64,000 nucleotides of DNA, taken from contig CM057147.1 in the NCBI GenBank assembly GCA_029964075.1, forward strand, positions 24,945,513 to 25,009,512, read 5' to 3'. Made by a program: the position numbers and the translations under genes. Below, piece after piece: positions 12,502-24,900 of this stretch; position 1 is the stretch's first letter, and every line of letters starts with the position of its first letter. The stretch is from Patiria pectinifera. Lineage: Eukaryota; Echinodermata; Asteroidea; Valvatida; Asterinidae. The notes beneath the pieces were generated by a model that did not search any database, was not told where the DNA came from, and saw only the letters and a list, made by a program, of their open reading frames with translations.

Positions 12502-13859
12502 GACGACCAAACTCCTTCAACGACTGAGCAACTGATTCTCTCGTGACATACAATTAATTAATAAAACGAGCTTGTAAACGAATGAGGAACTTGAGGTTAA
12601 AATATTAAAGGAAGTGGTGGAAATCGTTTTTGCATTTCCCCCAACGTATTGGCAATGAAATCATAATGATCTGCAGAATGAATGCTGATTTGTTGATTCT
12701 TGAAATAGTGGCTATTTCCTGCCAGACCCATTATTATATCCGGAATATGACAAGATCCTTATTTTCTTCGTCAACCACAATAGCTTTCATTATTCCTCTT
12801 TGTACTAGAGGAAGGAATAAACTTATAAAATTGGCCTACATGTTAATTCAATCAGTTACCACAAGATGAATTCCTTTTTTTTTCCAAAGAATCTTTTACC
12901 ACATATTTGATTTTACCCTGATAAAACTTTGATTTGCAAGTACCATCAGTGTTTTCCTTTACTCTTCATTGCTTCCTATTGTCCGAGTGGATCAATGCAA
13001 CGGCGCAGTATTGTGTCAAATGGGTTTAATGTTCGAATTTGAAGAATAAAATAATACAAATCTTTAAAAACACTTTTGATATCAGTAAAAATTATATTGA
13101 GTTGATGAAAGAACGTCAGTAAATCAGTCAAACAAGAGAGAAATTTCATTTCAATGAAAATACTGCATCAACGAACAGTGTGTTGTTCGCTTAAATTTAA
13201 TAGGGAAAACGCATTATCGATTAATACAGGCTGCCTGGTGCTGATCAGAAAAGTGTAGCTCAGACCGGACATTATAGACAGGGAAGGAAATAATTTTTAA
13301 AAGGCTCCATTTTGATCGGAGATAGATAACACATTTATGCAGAGTTTGTTTTTCCTGGTGCCGTCAAGCCACGCTCATGAATAAAACATAGTTTTGAACT
13401 ATTTACCCTAAGCGCAAGGGATGAACTACATAAATTCGCCGTCATTCATTAAATGCATATAAACAGTCTTATATTTATGTATTATAACCTTTTTTATTGG
13501 GTTGTTCGTTATTATCTAGCATAATCGTTGGTTAATAAGCCATTATAGCTGTGTTATCTCTAGTCTCAGATTTGAATTAGAAAAGTGGAGTGTGGACATT
13601 TAAGTTTGAGAAGTCTTTTGGGAAATCCTGCAGGCTGCAGATTGTTTCTGCGGGGGGGGGGGGACCAGAGAGAAATGACCTTTGTCCATGATCAGACATA
13701 ATGTGACCTTTATATCATCTGAAGACACTTGTGACGGAGACAAATGACATCGCAGATAATCGGCGACCGTCCGTGACTCTATGCATAATTGCAAATTCTC
13801 GGGAACATCTACTGCGGTCACAACGTCCTGCACGATGACTAATAGACTTTCCAGAGTTA
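12502..13859. other. Spacer between the Tie-like start and the phosphatase relic
   Basis: AT-rich sequence upstream of the Tie-like start codon and downstream of the phosphatase exons, on the same strand. The Tie-like promoter should lie here, but I recognise no specific element. A short poly-G run occurs near 13652. No exon is supported. Confidence 0.4.
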
Positions 13860-16800
13860 GCACTTAACGTAGTCTGATGGCTGGGATGAAGCTTCTCAGT
13901 CTGGCAAGACTCCAAAAGGGCGTCAAAGATGAACTTGTACTGATCCTGTAATAATCCAAAAGTTGACAGAAAGCTTAAGGACAAATAAAATTCTATATAA
14001 TCCGGTAAGGACACTGAAATAGAAAATATTGGGGACATCTCGATCAACTCAAATATTTGATTCTTTGGGAAGTAAAAAAAAAAATAGTGTCATAATGTAC
14101 AACACAAGGAAGTAAGCATTTTAATAACAAGAAACCCCCTCAAAAATAATTATTAAGTAACATGAAGAAACAAGGGAGATGATCGCGAGAGTGGACGAGG
14201 ATGTTCAAATTTTTGCAAATGATTTCGATTATCGCAAGTAAAAGTTCATTAACTACAAGTTTTACCTCTACACAGAAAAAGCCCGCTAATGTGCATGAAG
14301 CTGGACGCTAACAAAATGTATTAATTACAGCATTAGAAGGAATAACAAAGTCTGTCTGCTTCAATAAGGGAAGGCTATATATTCAACTTACAATAGTTTG
14401 CACCATTCTAAATCGTTGCCCTCTCATGGCGCGGATGAACTTGAAGACATCTACTTGTCCCTCCACCTCTGCTTGAGTCAACATGGCGTCCAAGGTTATG
14501 AAAGTTCCGGTTCATCCAATACCAGCGCTATCAAAATAAAATTTGAAACAAAAAATAAAAATCACATTTCTCTGTAATATGTTTTTTTTCTCAGCGAATT
14601 CTTTTGCACTGAGCAAAGTTTTGTGCTTAGCAGCCTACCCATATGAAATTGGCCCCCGACTGCCGACTTTGGGGTCTGCTACCTAAAGGTCCGATGCGAA
14701 AAGGCCACGCAACTGCAGTGGACAATCATAGGACCAGGCTGGGAAGTTGTAGACGCTTTGACTCTTCGGATGAATTCAAGTAGCGAGGATGACTCTGGTG
14801 GTTTCATGTCTGGCCAAGATGTGTAGTGGAACTGGGTTAACTCACGGTATTCACCCTCAGGCTCACTGCTCTGTTTAAGTCAGGGAAAATATGAAAAGGG
14901 AGACTCTGAATTGATTGTTCTCTGCTTACATCTCTCATTTAGTTAGTAACAAAATACTTTGAAACGTAAAAGATATTTTCTTACTTTCGACACATGGAGT
15001 GTTCGTTGTACACAGTCGTTGTACGGTATCTCGTCGACGTTAGTGACTGCCAAATCACCGTAGTTTGTGATTCCGCCGTCCGGCCAATATTTCTCACATT
15101 TCACCTTTGGAAAAAAGATCAAATGCTCGTGTTCATGTCTTTTTTTTTTATTTAGCCGCGTGATATTTAAGTGCCAACTTTTAGATAAGATTATTACTCG
15201 TCTTGATTGGGGGGGGGGTTGAGAGTATAGTCTTGTGTAGTGGCAAAAGCTTGCTCTTTGGTACTATCGTATAAACTGACACGTTTTTCAGACGGGCGTT
15301 TTTGAAATTGTAACTGAAGTCGACCTAAATGGGTTTGGGTTTCAGCTGACGAAATTTAGGTCCCGCACCGTTGATGCGACTCTCTGCATTCGTTTCGTAC
15401 GAATGCAGCGATACTTCACCTGAATTCGGTCCTAATTGTTTCGATCGTCGAACGTAGTGCAGCGAGTCTGGGATTGACGCCACTCTGATGAAGGGGGCGT
15501 GGCTCTTCCGTGGTCACGTGATACTTTTCAAATTCAATACAACTTATCTTTAGGTGTGCTACAAGGTTTGAACAAATTATGTGTTTCATTTATTACCCTG
15601 CCATGCTCAACTAGATTGGTAAGCATGACGATCTTCCCAACTCGTTCCTGCCAGACCATGCGCCAGAAGTCAACCACTGTGGCCTTCATCGGGGCTACCA
15701 ATATAAACAATCGGGGAAATATTCATTTCTTCTACAAGTATCAATTATCATGGTATACAAACGAATAATTATAAGAACTGTAATAGCTATTATAACGCTA
15801 TATTGTACTCGTAAATGCAACAAGATAATAAAGACTCAACATGAATCTTATATTACAGAATATCCGTATAACGCATGATCATTACTTTGGTCACAGTTTA
15901 TAAACTTGATTGCAAAAAAAACTCACGTTTTCAAAACCATTTTGCACTTGAAAGCAGCTATATGAAATCGATGCTACTACTCCTTTTTGAAATAACTCAA
16001 TCATGATTTCCTCCATGATAAAATAGATTTGAAAATATGACAATAAATTACCTTGGCAAGCAATATAGGTTGTATCATATCCCTGTTGAAAAGAAAGAAA
16101 GAAATTTAAACATAAGAATTATAAAACTCATATCAGGCGAATCAAAAATATATAAAACTTACGGCGATTCTGGTACATCTGATTTGATTACAAAATCTTG
16201 TTGGTTACGAAAAAGCCATATTCACGAAAAAGACATATTCACGAAAAAGACATATTCACGAAAAAGCCATATTCACGTAGCAGAAGAACAGTCTATTGAT
16301 GTTAAATCTTATTGGCAATTGTTTCTGTGTCATTGTTCATGATTGAAGGAACCGTTTAGGTCAGGCGAGCTTTTGGTTGCTTTGAAGGAAAGACTTCATG
16401 AGATTATAACTGAAAGTGTAGGGACTATTACCCCGCCACAATATTATAACTTACGTATATGTAGGACGCATTGATGTAGTCCGAGTGGGGATTATTTTTT
16501 GGGCAGTCCAAAACAACTCTGGAATGGTCATCTGCCGGAAACAAAGTTAGTAGTTGATTAGAGACAAAAGAATATCGGTAAAAAGTACAAAAGCACGAAA
16601 GATCTTCAAATTTCATTTTCAACTGTCTAATCAGGATTAAGCCCTTCTCCGAAGATATACAATTTTTGTTCAATAACGGAAAGTAAGATTATTTTGTATG
16701 TCTACAGGACTATGGATAAGGGGAAAGTCTGCTCAGTAAAATTGTTGATCATAAACGAGAAATTGTGTAAATTTGAATTCAGAAAACGCTTTAAATACAT

Positions 16801-17834
16801 AATTTATGAAAAGAATCTCGAACTTACAAACGATATTGCTGCATCGGTTCTTTTTCTTATTTTCTTCTTTTGATGAGACTGTCCACGGATGAAGAGGCTT
16901 ATCTGGAAGAGACTGTTAATGGTTCAACAACAAAAAAAGTTAGTGAGATAAAACCATAGAGCCATATTTATTACTATAGCTCTATGGATAAAACACGGTG
17001 AAATTTGAAAGTCTTCAGACATCATCTGCTTTCAGGGGGATTCAAAAGTGCATATTCTTGGCAATTTTGAATTTAACCTTTTCTGCTTATTTTTGTTTAC
17101 GAATTTCAAAGCAGAAATGTTTGAAAGATAAGGCTGTTGGTGTTTAGGCCAATCGAGAAAACAAAACTGATATCGCAGTTGATGGTGCCCAAAGCGTTTC
17201 AAATCTTATCAAAATCTGTGAGAGAATTTTGGACAGTGGAATTTGTGGAAAGTTGTTAGGGGTGAGGACTCTCTGAAATGCTTTTCTCTCATTGATCCGA
17301 TTCAAGCATGTGAAGGATGGGATGAGTGCAAGCTTAGTTCTCACAAACCAAGTCCCAATTCCATGCATCTTCTCATAGCAACAACTATTGCTTAGCCAAG
17401 TATATTAAAGCAGAAATCACAATGAGAACAAGCGATATTGTATGCATGACATTATTTTTGACTGCAATAATCTGTTTTTGCTCTGTCAATAATTTCAATG
17501 AGCAAGAAATTTGACCAATTTTTTCCGCTCACCCTAAAGTCTCGCTGAAATCCGTTGGTTAACTGCTTGCTCTTGATATAATCGGCAAGATTGCTCAGTG
17601 CTACGCCGGAGAGTTGGGACACCAGCTTGACACTGGGCCTGGCAGGGGAGGGTTTGCACGGGGGCCCGTGAGAGACGTGGTGGTCTTGCAGGCGGGCCAG
17701 CCGGCGGGACTGGGGGCCCGCGTGTTGGGGTCGTGTCTGGGGTTGTTGATGAGACCGTTGTGGGCGGGAGGGGTGTGTTGTCCGGGGCCTGACTCCTGAT
17801 GGTACGCTTGGTTCCAGGATCTTATATTGCTCTT
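13860..17834 (-). pseudogene. Receptor-type tyrosine phosphatase domain, apparently inactivated
   Basis: Class I PTP domain in nine exon-like segments: 17533-17834, 16828-16912, 16455-16531, 16052-16082, 15597-15694, 14985-15104, 14713-14870, 14392-14527 and about 13860-13945. They read in compatible phases through a juxtamembrane stretch, KEENKKKNR, DHSRVVL, DYINASY, DFWRMVW, VKCEKYWP, the WPD loop (HYTSWPD) and IVHCS. Two lesions follow. The donor expected after CACTGCAG reads TT instead of GT at 14711-14712, and the next exon reads GCT GGT ATT GGA TGA ACC GGA, a stop at 14512-14514 exactly where the catalytic arginine of HCX5R belongs. The KNRY loop also has Cys for Tyr. Downstream frames (TGTFITLDAM, DQYKFIFDALLE) remain recognisable, so decay looks recent. 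No ectodomain or membrane exon was found upstream to 21.9 kb. Confidence 0.8.
16210..16277. repeat. 17-bp tandem repeat, four units
   Basis: Four consecutive 17-bp units of AAAAAG(C/A)CATATTCACG, in the phosphatase intron between 16082 and 16455. The two inner units carry A and the two outer units carry C at the variable base. Confidence 0.85.
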
Positions 17835-18084
17835 CTGTAATAGAAAAAAATCGGGCCAGGGCCAGAAAACTTGAAGCATCCCGTCCCCTCCGTAAACCTG
17901 AACGACGGACAATTCGATCAGGGGCATATTAAACTTAAATTTTAATCAAAATGTTGGGTTGTAATTACACCCTCCCCTTTTGCTTCAGGAAATGAAAATG
18001 AATAACCGTCCCTATAATGACTTTTTAAGCTTTTAGGAAGCGGCCTTGCATTTCGCAACTGAGCAACCTACCGTCAACTGCTGG

Positions 18085-18339
18085 CACTGTAAAAACTCTC
18101 CGGGGTCAAAATTGACCCAGAAGCTGAGTAGATAATTATCTGCACAGTCCTTTTCCGAATAAAAAAATATCCCTTTCTGGTCAAAATGAAACTTTTCCGG
18201 GTAAAAAAAAAACAACAACATTTTTCTGGATCATTTTGATCCACGTACAGCAAAGTGTCATTTTTTGACCCTGAAAAGGACTGTGCACATAATTTTAGAC
18301 TCATTTCGGGGTCAGTCTGACCTAGGAGTTTTTAGAGTG
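18085..18339. mobile_element. CACTA (EnSpm)-type MITE
   Basis: The 255-bp element starts CACTGTAAAAACTC and ends GAGTTTTTAGAGTG, an inverted pair differing at one position, and is flanked by TGG on both sides (18082-18084 and 18340-18342). CACT termini with a 3-bp target duplication are the signature of the CACTA/EnSpm superfamily. Subterminal GGTCA/TGACC motifs recur. It has no coding capacity. Confidence 0.75.
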
Positions 18340-20542
18340 TGGAGTACGTAACTTTGGCTGTTTTTTTCCCCTCTAATATTGCATGTCCAAATTGAAAAGC
18401 TGAACATTTTTTTCATAATGAAGTTTTGTTTTTGCACCTGGACCCCAATGTGTAATCGAGTACTTATAACAACAAATATTTTTGAAAATTCGTTTTCTTT
18501 GATTAGGATTTAAAACCTAATTGTCACTGCCGAAGTTCCTTTGGGGCAACTTTGGCAGGATATTGGAATGGAAAGCAATTGATATTAATCACAAAATGTG
18601 TAAAATTATAACAACAATGACATGATATATTACCTTTGAAGAACGGAATTAAGTGTTATTTTGGGGAATTTTAGACATTAATAATAGAATCAGTTTTATC
18701 ATAAAATCGTCAGTAATGCCGTGCAATAATAATGCAGTACAATACGGGGTAATGTTTGGTGTCAAAGTGACTCCAGTTGACAGTACATCTCCTATCTGCA
18801 CGGTGACAGTTTAATTATTTTCGGTGCGACACTTGAAACTTTTACCCGAGTGACTTGCCGGCGATATAATGGACAAATCTATATCTGAGTCCATACCGAG
18901 CTTACCACGCTGTACGGCTGCCATGTCGAAAGCTCAACTTTTGGGATTTCACAAATTAAAGCAAGTTGTTATTCTGCACAGGATAGAAATATCAAATACA
19001 CACATTATTCCTGTTTTAGGTGAAAGGACTCGTCCTAATAAAAGTCGCAGTGTTGTTGATTTGTAGGCTATTCAATTTAAATTGCAATGTTGTGCAATAT
19101 TCGCTCGCCGGGTGAACTTAAACTAAACCTTGACCCGTACGTGTTTGCGCGCGCTATGCAGGTGCGTACTCAAAAGCAGTGATAATTTAAAGCAACTATT
19201 TAACACCCGTTTCAGGCTGGCTTCGAGACTCGCGCTACTGGAAATAAAAGTTATTCGGAAATTAGTTAACGATTGAAGTTTAACGATTAAAACAATTGAG
19301 AGTGAGTGAGGTTGAGTGTTTAACACTGACGTACTGAGCACTTGACAGGTGGCGCTCAGCAGAATATGGAGCGACTTTATTTTAATTTAGGGTCTATGCA
19401 ATTATTTCATCTCAAGTTTTATACATATTCAAATTTTATTTTTTTTATTTTTGAGTGGCTGCAAGGATTGTTTTGTTCTGGGGGATGTCCAATAATTAAT
19501 GCCCCCCGGTGGCCCCGGTCCGAAAAAAAAGGGGGGGGGGGGGCGCCAGGTCTCACTCAGGCTCCCAACCAATACCAACGTGGGATAGGGTAGCGATATA
19601 GTCCCCTATCCTCCGCCGGTGATTTTACGCCGCTTGCCAGGCCGTTTCCATACATTTTGGTGAAATATGAAAAGAGACTAAATTAGTAAATACTAGATAA
19701 ACTTGTAAAAACGGGGAAAAATGTTGCCCAGACGGCCTGCCGCCACTTTGTTCATCATATCCGCTCAATGAAGGTCAGTCATTGCAGAAATGATGATAAG
19801 ACATGAATCTGTGACTGAGATACATTTCCAATTTTGCTAGGAGATAATGGAAAATTGTCTTGACTCTCCATATACTTTTTTAAATAAGCCACACAACCGC
19901 TGAAGTGACATCAGGTTACAACTTTTTTTTCCCATGCCCCACCCCCTCCCACAACCCCCACCCCTCTCGAATAACGGCCGGCTGGCCGGTTACCCCTCCC
20001 CGCCCGGCCTTGGCCCCGAAAAAGTTGCCTTTGGGGTAAAAAAAAAAAAAAAATTAAAGCAGCTCCCTCGAATGACCCCTTCAATTAAGCAGGTTTTATC
20101 GACTGCCCCTTTAAAATCCAAGTTGTCGTATTTCCAGACTACCAGATGTGCAAAGCGAGTTCATAATGTAGTCTGAACCCGACTACTACATTTTGTACAC
20201 GGTCATCAAATGTAAACAGATGAGATAGTGATGAGATAGCAAGCTACACGATCCGGCTTGAACTTGCTAGGCTATAACAAATCGTCAAAAAAGGGTAAGC
20301 ATAACATATTTTGTATACATTTACATGTAACTCTGATCGTCTTTTTATGTGGAAAATAAAGTGAATTGAATTGAATTGAATTGAAAACCATGAAAACCGG
20401 TTTCATTGATTGAGGACAGTGGAAAGAATAAGTATCCAGACCAGCATGACCAGACGCCCAATTCAAGGGCATCAATCGCTTGTCAAAAGTTGAGGGGGGG
20501 GGGGCATTGATGAGCAGTGACTATTCCGCCTAGCCCAACTAG

Positions 20543-20588
20543 TGTGGCCGCGGTATGCTGCGCTGAACCTCTGCATACCGCGGCCACA
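20543..20588. repeat. Perfect GC-rich hairpin
   Basis: Arms TGTGGCCGCGGTATGC and GCATACCGCGGCCACA are perfectly complementary around a 14-nt loop. It adjoins a degraded copy of the GGGCCC-palindrome repeat (20640-20790), so it is probably transposon-derived. Confidence 0.7.
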
Positions 20589-20639
20589 TTCTGCCGAGCG
20601 CGTTAGCCATGTTAGCGGGAAGCCCTAACGGCGTGGATG

Positions 20640-20790
20640 GTTCGGGGCCCGCTGAAGGGCCCCCCAAAAATGTGGATTCTAGCTAGATGCTGTGTGGTAT
20701 GATCTGAGGCAATTTCTGACCACTAAAAACCATTTCTTTTTAGCAAAAGAGACTTGTCCCCCGTCTCCCACCTATTGACGCCCATATCTG
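20640..20790 (-). mobile_element. Degraded hAT-type repeat, inverted copy
   Basis: Contains GGTTCGGGGCCCGCTGAAGG followed by TGATCTGAGGCAATTTCTGA, the reverse complement of the unit seen at 7.9-8.5, 28.7, 57.8 and 63.8 kb. Its ends could not be delimited. Confidence 0.55.
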
Positions 20791-21189
20791 AGACGCCACT
20801 TTAGCGGTCATGGCGGTTGTGTACATTAAACGGGAAAATGTCCATACTGGCTCACCACTTTAACTGCCGCCAAACACATCAATTTTCACCTCGCCTTGTG
20901 ATTTCACCCAAGAGGAATCCAGGAAGCTGTGTAAATGCGAAAAAAATTAGGCAAAATGTGTTTTTTTGGATGCACACGTCGTGCAAAACTAAGTTGAACT
21001 TGAAGCAGCCGGTCAAAACTGATTGAGTGGCTAAAAGACAGCGGTAAGTTATGCACATGACATCCATGACGTCGCATGAGCCAGCCAATGATAGGGCAAT
21101 ACGTCATTATGAATATTTATTTTCTCATGAATATTTAGTTTATTTCAATGGCTACTTCAAACACGTCCAAAGATTGATTATTGCAACAG

Positions 21190-21290
21190 CGATCGTGCGC
21201 GGCCTAGCGGTTAAGAGTCTCGTGTTTCAAGCAAGAGTCCGAGGTTTGAATCCCGATGAAGTAACTGACTGATTAATAAATAGAAATTAA
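21190..21290 (+). mobile_element. tRNA-like SINE head
   Basis: Contains an A-box-like GGCCTAGCGGTTAAGAG and, 30 bp further, a B-box-like GGTTTGAATCCC, with AT-rich sequence following. It cannot fold into a credible full cloverleaf, so it is called a tRNA-derived SINE fragment and not a tRNA gene. Confidence 0.5.
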
Positions 21291-21335
21291 AGGAAAGGAG
21301 AGGGTGAGAGTAGAGGAGGGAAAGTGGAGGGAATA

Positions 21336-21529
21336 CAGTCGAGTCTCATTATAACAAACTCATTCGGACCTAGCCAAATTGTTTGTTATATCAGAATTTT
21401 GTATTAAGAGGAACATCAGTCCCATTCATTTTGCACATACATTGTAAATGCAGGGTCGGGACCTAGGCTTTATGTTTGTTATAACCAGAATTTTGTATTA
21501 ACAGAGTTTGTACTAACGAGAGTCGACTG
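21336..21529. mobile_element. Pogo/Tc1-mariner-type MITE
   Basis: Left end CAGTCGAGTCTCATTATAAC and right end GTACTAACGAGAGTCGACTG form an imperfect inverted pair, flanked by TA on each side (21334-21335 and 21530-21531). CAGTCGA termini with a TA target are characteristic of pogo/Tigger-like elements. Interior repeats of TTTGTATTA are present; 194 bp, noncoding. Confidence 0.7.
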
Positions 21530-21968
21530 TACAATGTAACCATAAAGGATGCAACTTTTTGGCGCTTGAAAAAAGGTGGTGCTCCAGTATGGAATTTTTT
21601 CCGCCACACGTTAACTCAAGATGATAGTTTATGTATATTGTATTGCATACTAAGTTCTGTAGGTGCGCAAGCACAGAGGAATGCCCGCTCAAAAAAAAGA
21701 ACAATTCGCAACCGGTTCAGGGTTCTTTAAACACTTTGTTTGGCTAGCTTGACCATGTTGACCCCAGCAAACTCTGTTTTATACTATAAACGTGAAGAAA
21801 ACCGGCGCCTACCAAATGTGTACACTTTTGCCAAAGCCTAGATTGCAAAGGGAAGTTGGCTGAATAATGTGTTTTACAACAATTTTTTTTTCTTATTTCG
21901 TTTCACTCTTTAGATTTTGGTGGGATTTTTTTGTAGGCAAGTGAGTAATCGACTGTAAACATTTCAAG

Positions 21969-24900
21969 ATGGGTTCCTTCATGGCAAAAGCAATGGATGA
22001 AAGCTTCAAGAAGAACAAGGTCTTTATGGAAGAATCACAGGCGGTAATGGTACGTATGAACGGGATAGTAGCAATACACTTTTGTATTGTAGATTTCTAA
22101 AAATAATGGGCCAAAATACTTAAAGGGAATGTACATCATTGGCTTTTGCTCTAATTTTCAGAAATGAACTATTTGAGGGCTTAGTAGGCTATAATAGATC
22201 AAATATTGTTACACTGACATTTTTGAAGTTTTGTGTTCGAAAAGGTTCGAAAAACCAAGGAAAAACAAAAATGTTCAAGTAATCTGGTTCCCTGACTCCA
22301 CAAAAGATAAAATGGATCAATTTATAGATGATGGAAAATTGTAAGGCAAGGGAACCAGTCTAGCTGGCCTGCACCCGTTCATGAACATGTAACCAATAGC
22401 AAACAAAATTTGGACTGAAAAATGGTAAATTTGGAGCAATAGTTGAAAAATAGTTAGGTTTTTCCAACGCTGGTTGGCCGACCACCGTTGGAAATGTATA
22501 CAAAAATACCATTTTCTTGAAAATGACTTCACACCAGGTGCCATAATTTTACAAGATGCTTGAGACTGTCATTTATCAACATTCTAGTAAGGTATTTCGT
22601 AAAAACTTGGTAGTTTTATTTTTCGATGTTTGCATATGTTGTATATTCCCTTTAACTGCCTCTGTTTCTGATGGGAAAGAGATTGCCAAACTTTCATTCG
22701 TTGGTTTTGAAATATAGCCTGCTGTACAGCTGTCTTTTTTGGTGTGGAAGCCCCTGAACACGGAAAACTTTAGTTGGACATAAACAATCTCAGATGTCTA
22801 ATTGCCATGTAATGTTCACAAGAAATAGTAACAAAACGTTCTCAAAAATTTCCTCTGGAAACAGTAGCCAGACTCTACTTTTTCGGAGGGGGAGGGGGTT
22901 CAAGTGGGGGGCAAAGAAATATGTGTGGGCTGTAGTCAAAATAATATCTGATTTCCAAAAGCTGGGCCAACTGTTTGCACGGAAACAAACTTGTGCTCCC
23001 TACTTTCAACTATAGTTCTGATTCTGAACAACGAATGAAATAAACAAAATTAATCTCTATGTAGACAAGGGGGGGGCAAGAGAAAAACCTGAAACCCCCC
23101 TTGTAACGCCGCCACTGTCTAAAAACCAGTCGTGTCAAAACAATGAAACTTGAAATTTTGTTGTGTTTTTGCTATACAATATTTTGAAAAATACATAGCA
23201 GTTAGCTGTACAATTGACCTACTGCAGTTTACGAGTTGGCCACGCCCCTTAGACAACCCTATGGAATTTTTGTACACTAAGTTTTTTTGTCTCAGAGGTT
23301 GCGCGTTCCGCGTCCATTTGTATATCATGTAATTGGACAATTGCGTTGATGCGATTCTAACACGATTCTACTGCGATATAATAAGTCAATTGTTTTTACA
23401 AGACAATTGTCCATTGTGACGATGCAACATGAATACACATTCTGACTCTAAAACTGCATTTGTATAACCCATTCCCCTGTAGCTGGAACGACAGATCCAA
23501 GTGCAGAATCAGATGCGAGAGAGGGCGGTAGCAATGCAGCTCTCCGGTGCCAGAGAGATGTTCACCTGGTTCTCCTCGTTCTACGGAGTGACGGCATTCT
23601 TCTGTTTAGCTGGGTAAATCTGGCAAACTTCTTGCCTGTTAACTTACATGGGAAACTCCCTTCAACTATTTTCACCCGTCCTTAAAATTTAACCCAAGAG
23701 TTAGAAACCACATCGTGAATTTGATTTGAAAGAGGTGAAAAATCGCACAATTGAAAATAAAAATTGTAGTATTAAATTTATAAACAGATATAAAAACCAC
23801 ATTTGCAAACATCAGTGTCCATTTTTTAATGCCTCCCAAAGATATCTGGACTCAGTTTCAGCAGAAAACATCGCAAAAATTAGTTTTGAGAGCTGTCAAC
23901 TGGAAGTATACAAAACGCGGCATTTTGGTTGATAACAATAATGTAAGCCACATCATCGACCATTCTTGCCTGGCAATCAAACAGTGCACATTGACCAATC
24001 AGATCACGACTTTTGGTCAGGTGACCATGGTAGCTCTGCCAAATTTGGTCAAAACCACTGTGAGAAATGAACACAGACCAGAAGTAGGCGGGGCTTATGA
24101 CCCAATTCAGAATGATACATTGTTACCCGTCTGGTTGAAAATACTCCTCCAGTTTCAACCCGTGCCCTCGGTTTAAACAAATTTTGTATTTATTCCTTTG
24201 TAGGTTTTTGAAGAGGAAAAACCCAGCTGTTCTTGGTCCCCTTCTCCCCTTGACGTTTATTCTGGGATACCAGTATGATTACACCTACGGAACAAAGGTC
24301 CTGAGAATACGAGGCAAGTAAAAACTAACGGTTGTGTGTGCAACAACGCCCTCTGGTGTTGTAAAAGGAAAATTCCATCAGGCGAAGCATGTCAATTTCA
24401 ATATCCATTGTACGTACCCTCTTCTGAAATCAAGCCACCATGTGAATATTGTAAAAAAAAATGTGCTTACATGTACTCTTCACATTTACTTGTGTTGTGA
24501 GGCCATGAGACCAGTTTTCTGCAGCTGCTCGAGATCAGCAAAATCTGGTTTCTACCCTTGCAATTACCCTTTATATGCTCCTGAATGGAGAGGGGCAATT
24601 GCAGTCAAGTGTCTTGCCCAAGGACACAACTTCACACAAGCACCAAGTTCCACAGTTAGTACAATTGCTAATGTCTCCGACATTTTAACCAAGGAACCAC
24701 GATTCTGCAATGGCTCCAATAATTCCAAACTGAAAGCAAGAAAACTACATTTCATCTTTCTGGACTTTCTCATCAATGGCCATTGCAATAGAGGAATTTA
24801 TCCTATGAATCTAGGTTAAGAAGAGAATCCATAAAGAAAGTGTCCTCAACACCAATATTTGTGATGCGATCAAGCTAAACGAGTCGTTTGTCGGGAACTT

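Larger units (their letters stand above)
18340..21335. other. Repeat-rich spacer without a recognised gene
   Basis: Holds a degenerate GTTGCCCAGACGGCCTGCCGCC repeat with the associated CAATGAAGGTCAGTCATTGC motif (19.7-19.9 kb), poly-C/poly-G tracts near 19.53 and 19.95 kb, a tandem GAATT run near 20370, a perfect hairpin at 20543-20588 and a tRNA-like SINE head near 21.2 kb. No conserved exon was found on either strand, including any ectodomain exon for the phosphatase. Confidence 0.5.

Noticed and set aside
13600..13863. 87-codon frame (LTLESLLVIVQDVVTAVD..) as a further phosphatase exon
   Set aside because: Looks protein-like but matches no PTP D2 motif I know, and no clear acceptor links it to the previous exon.
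17614..17927. Alternative frames over the GC-rich phosphatase exon
   Set aside because: GC-rich DNA opens several frames; only the one ending LADYIKSKQLTNGFQRDF joins the PTP exons in phase.
24334..24819. 161-codon plus-strand open frame after PLGRKT exon 3
   Set aside because: It lies inside PLGRKT intron 3, starts just past the GC donor, and has no family likeness; repeats cover part of the intron.
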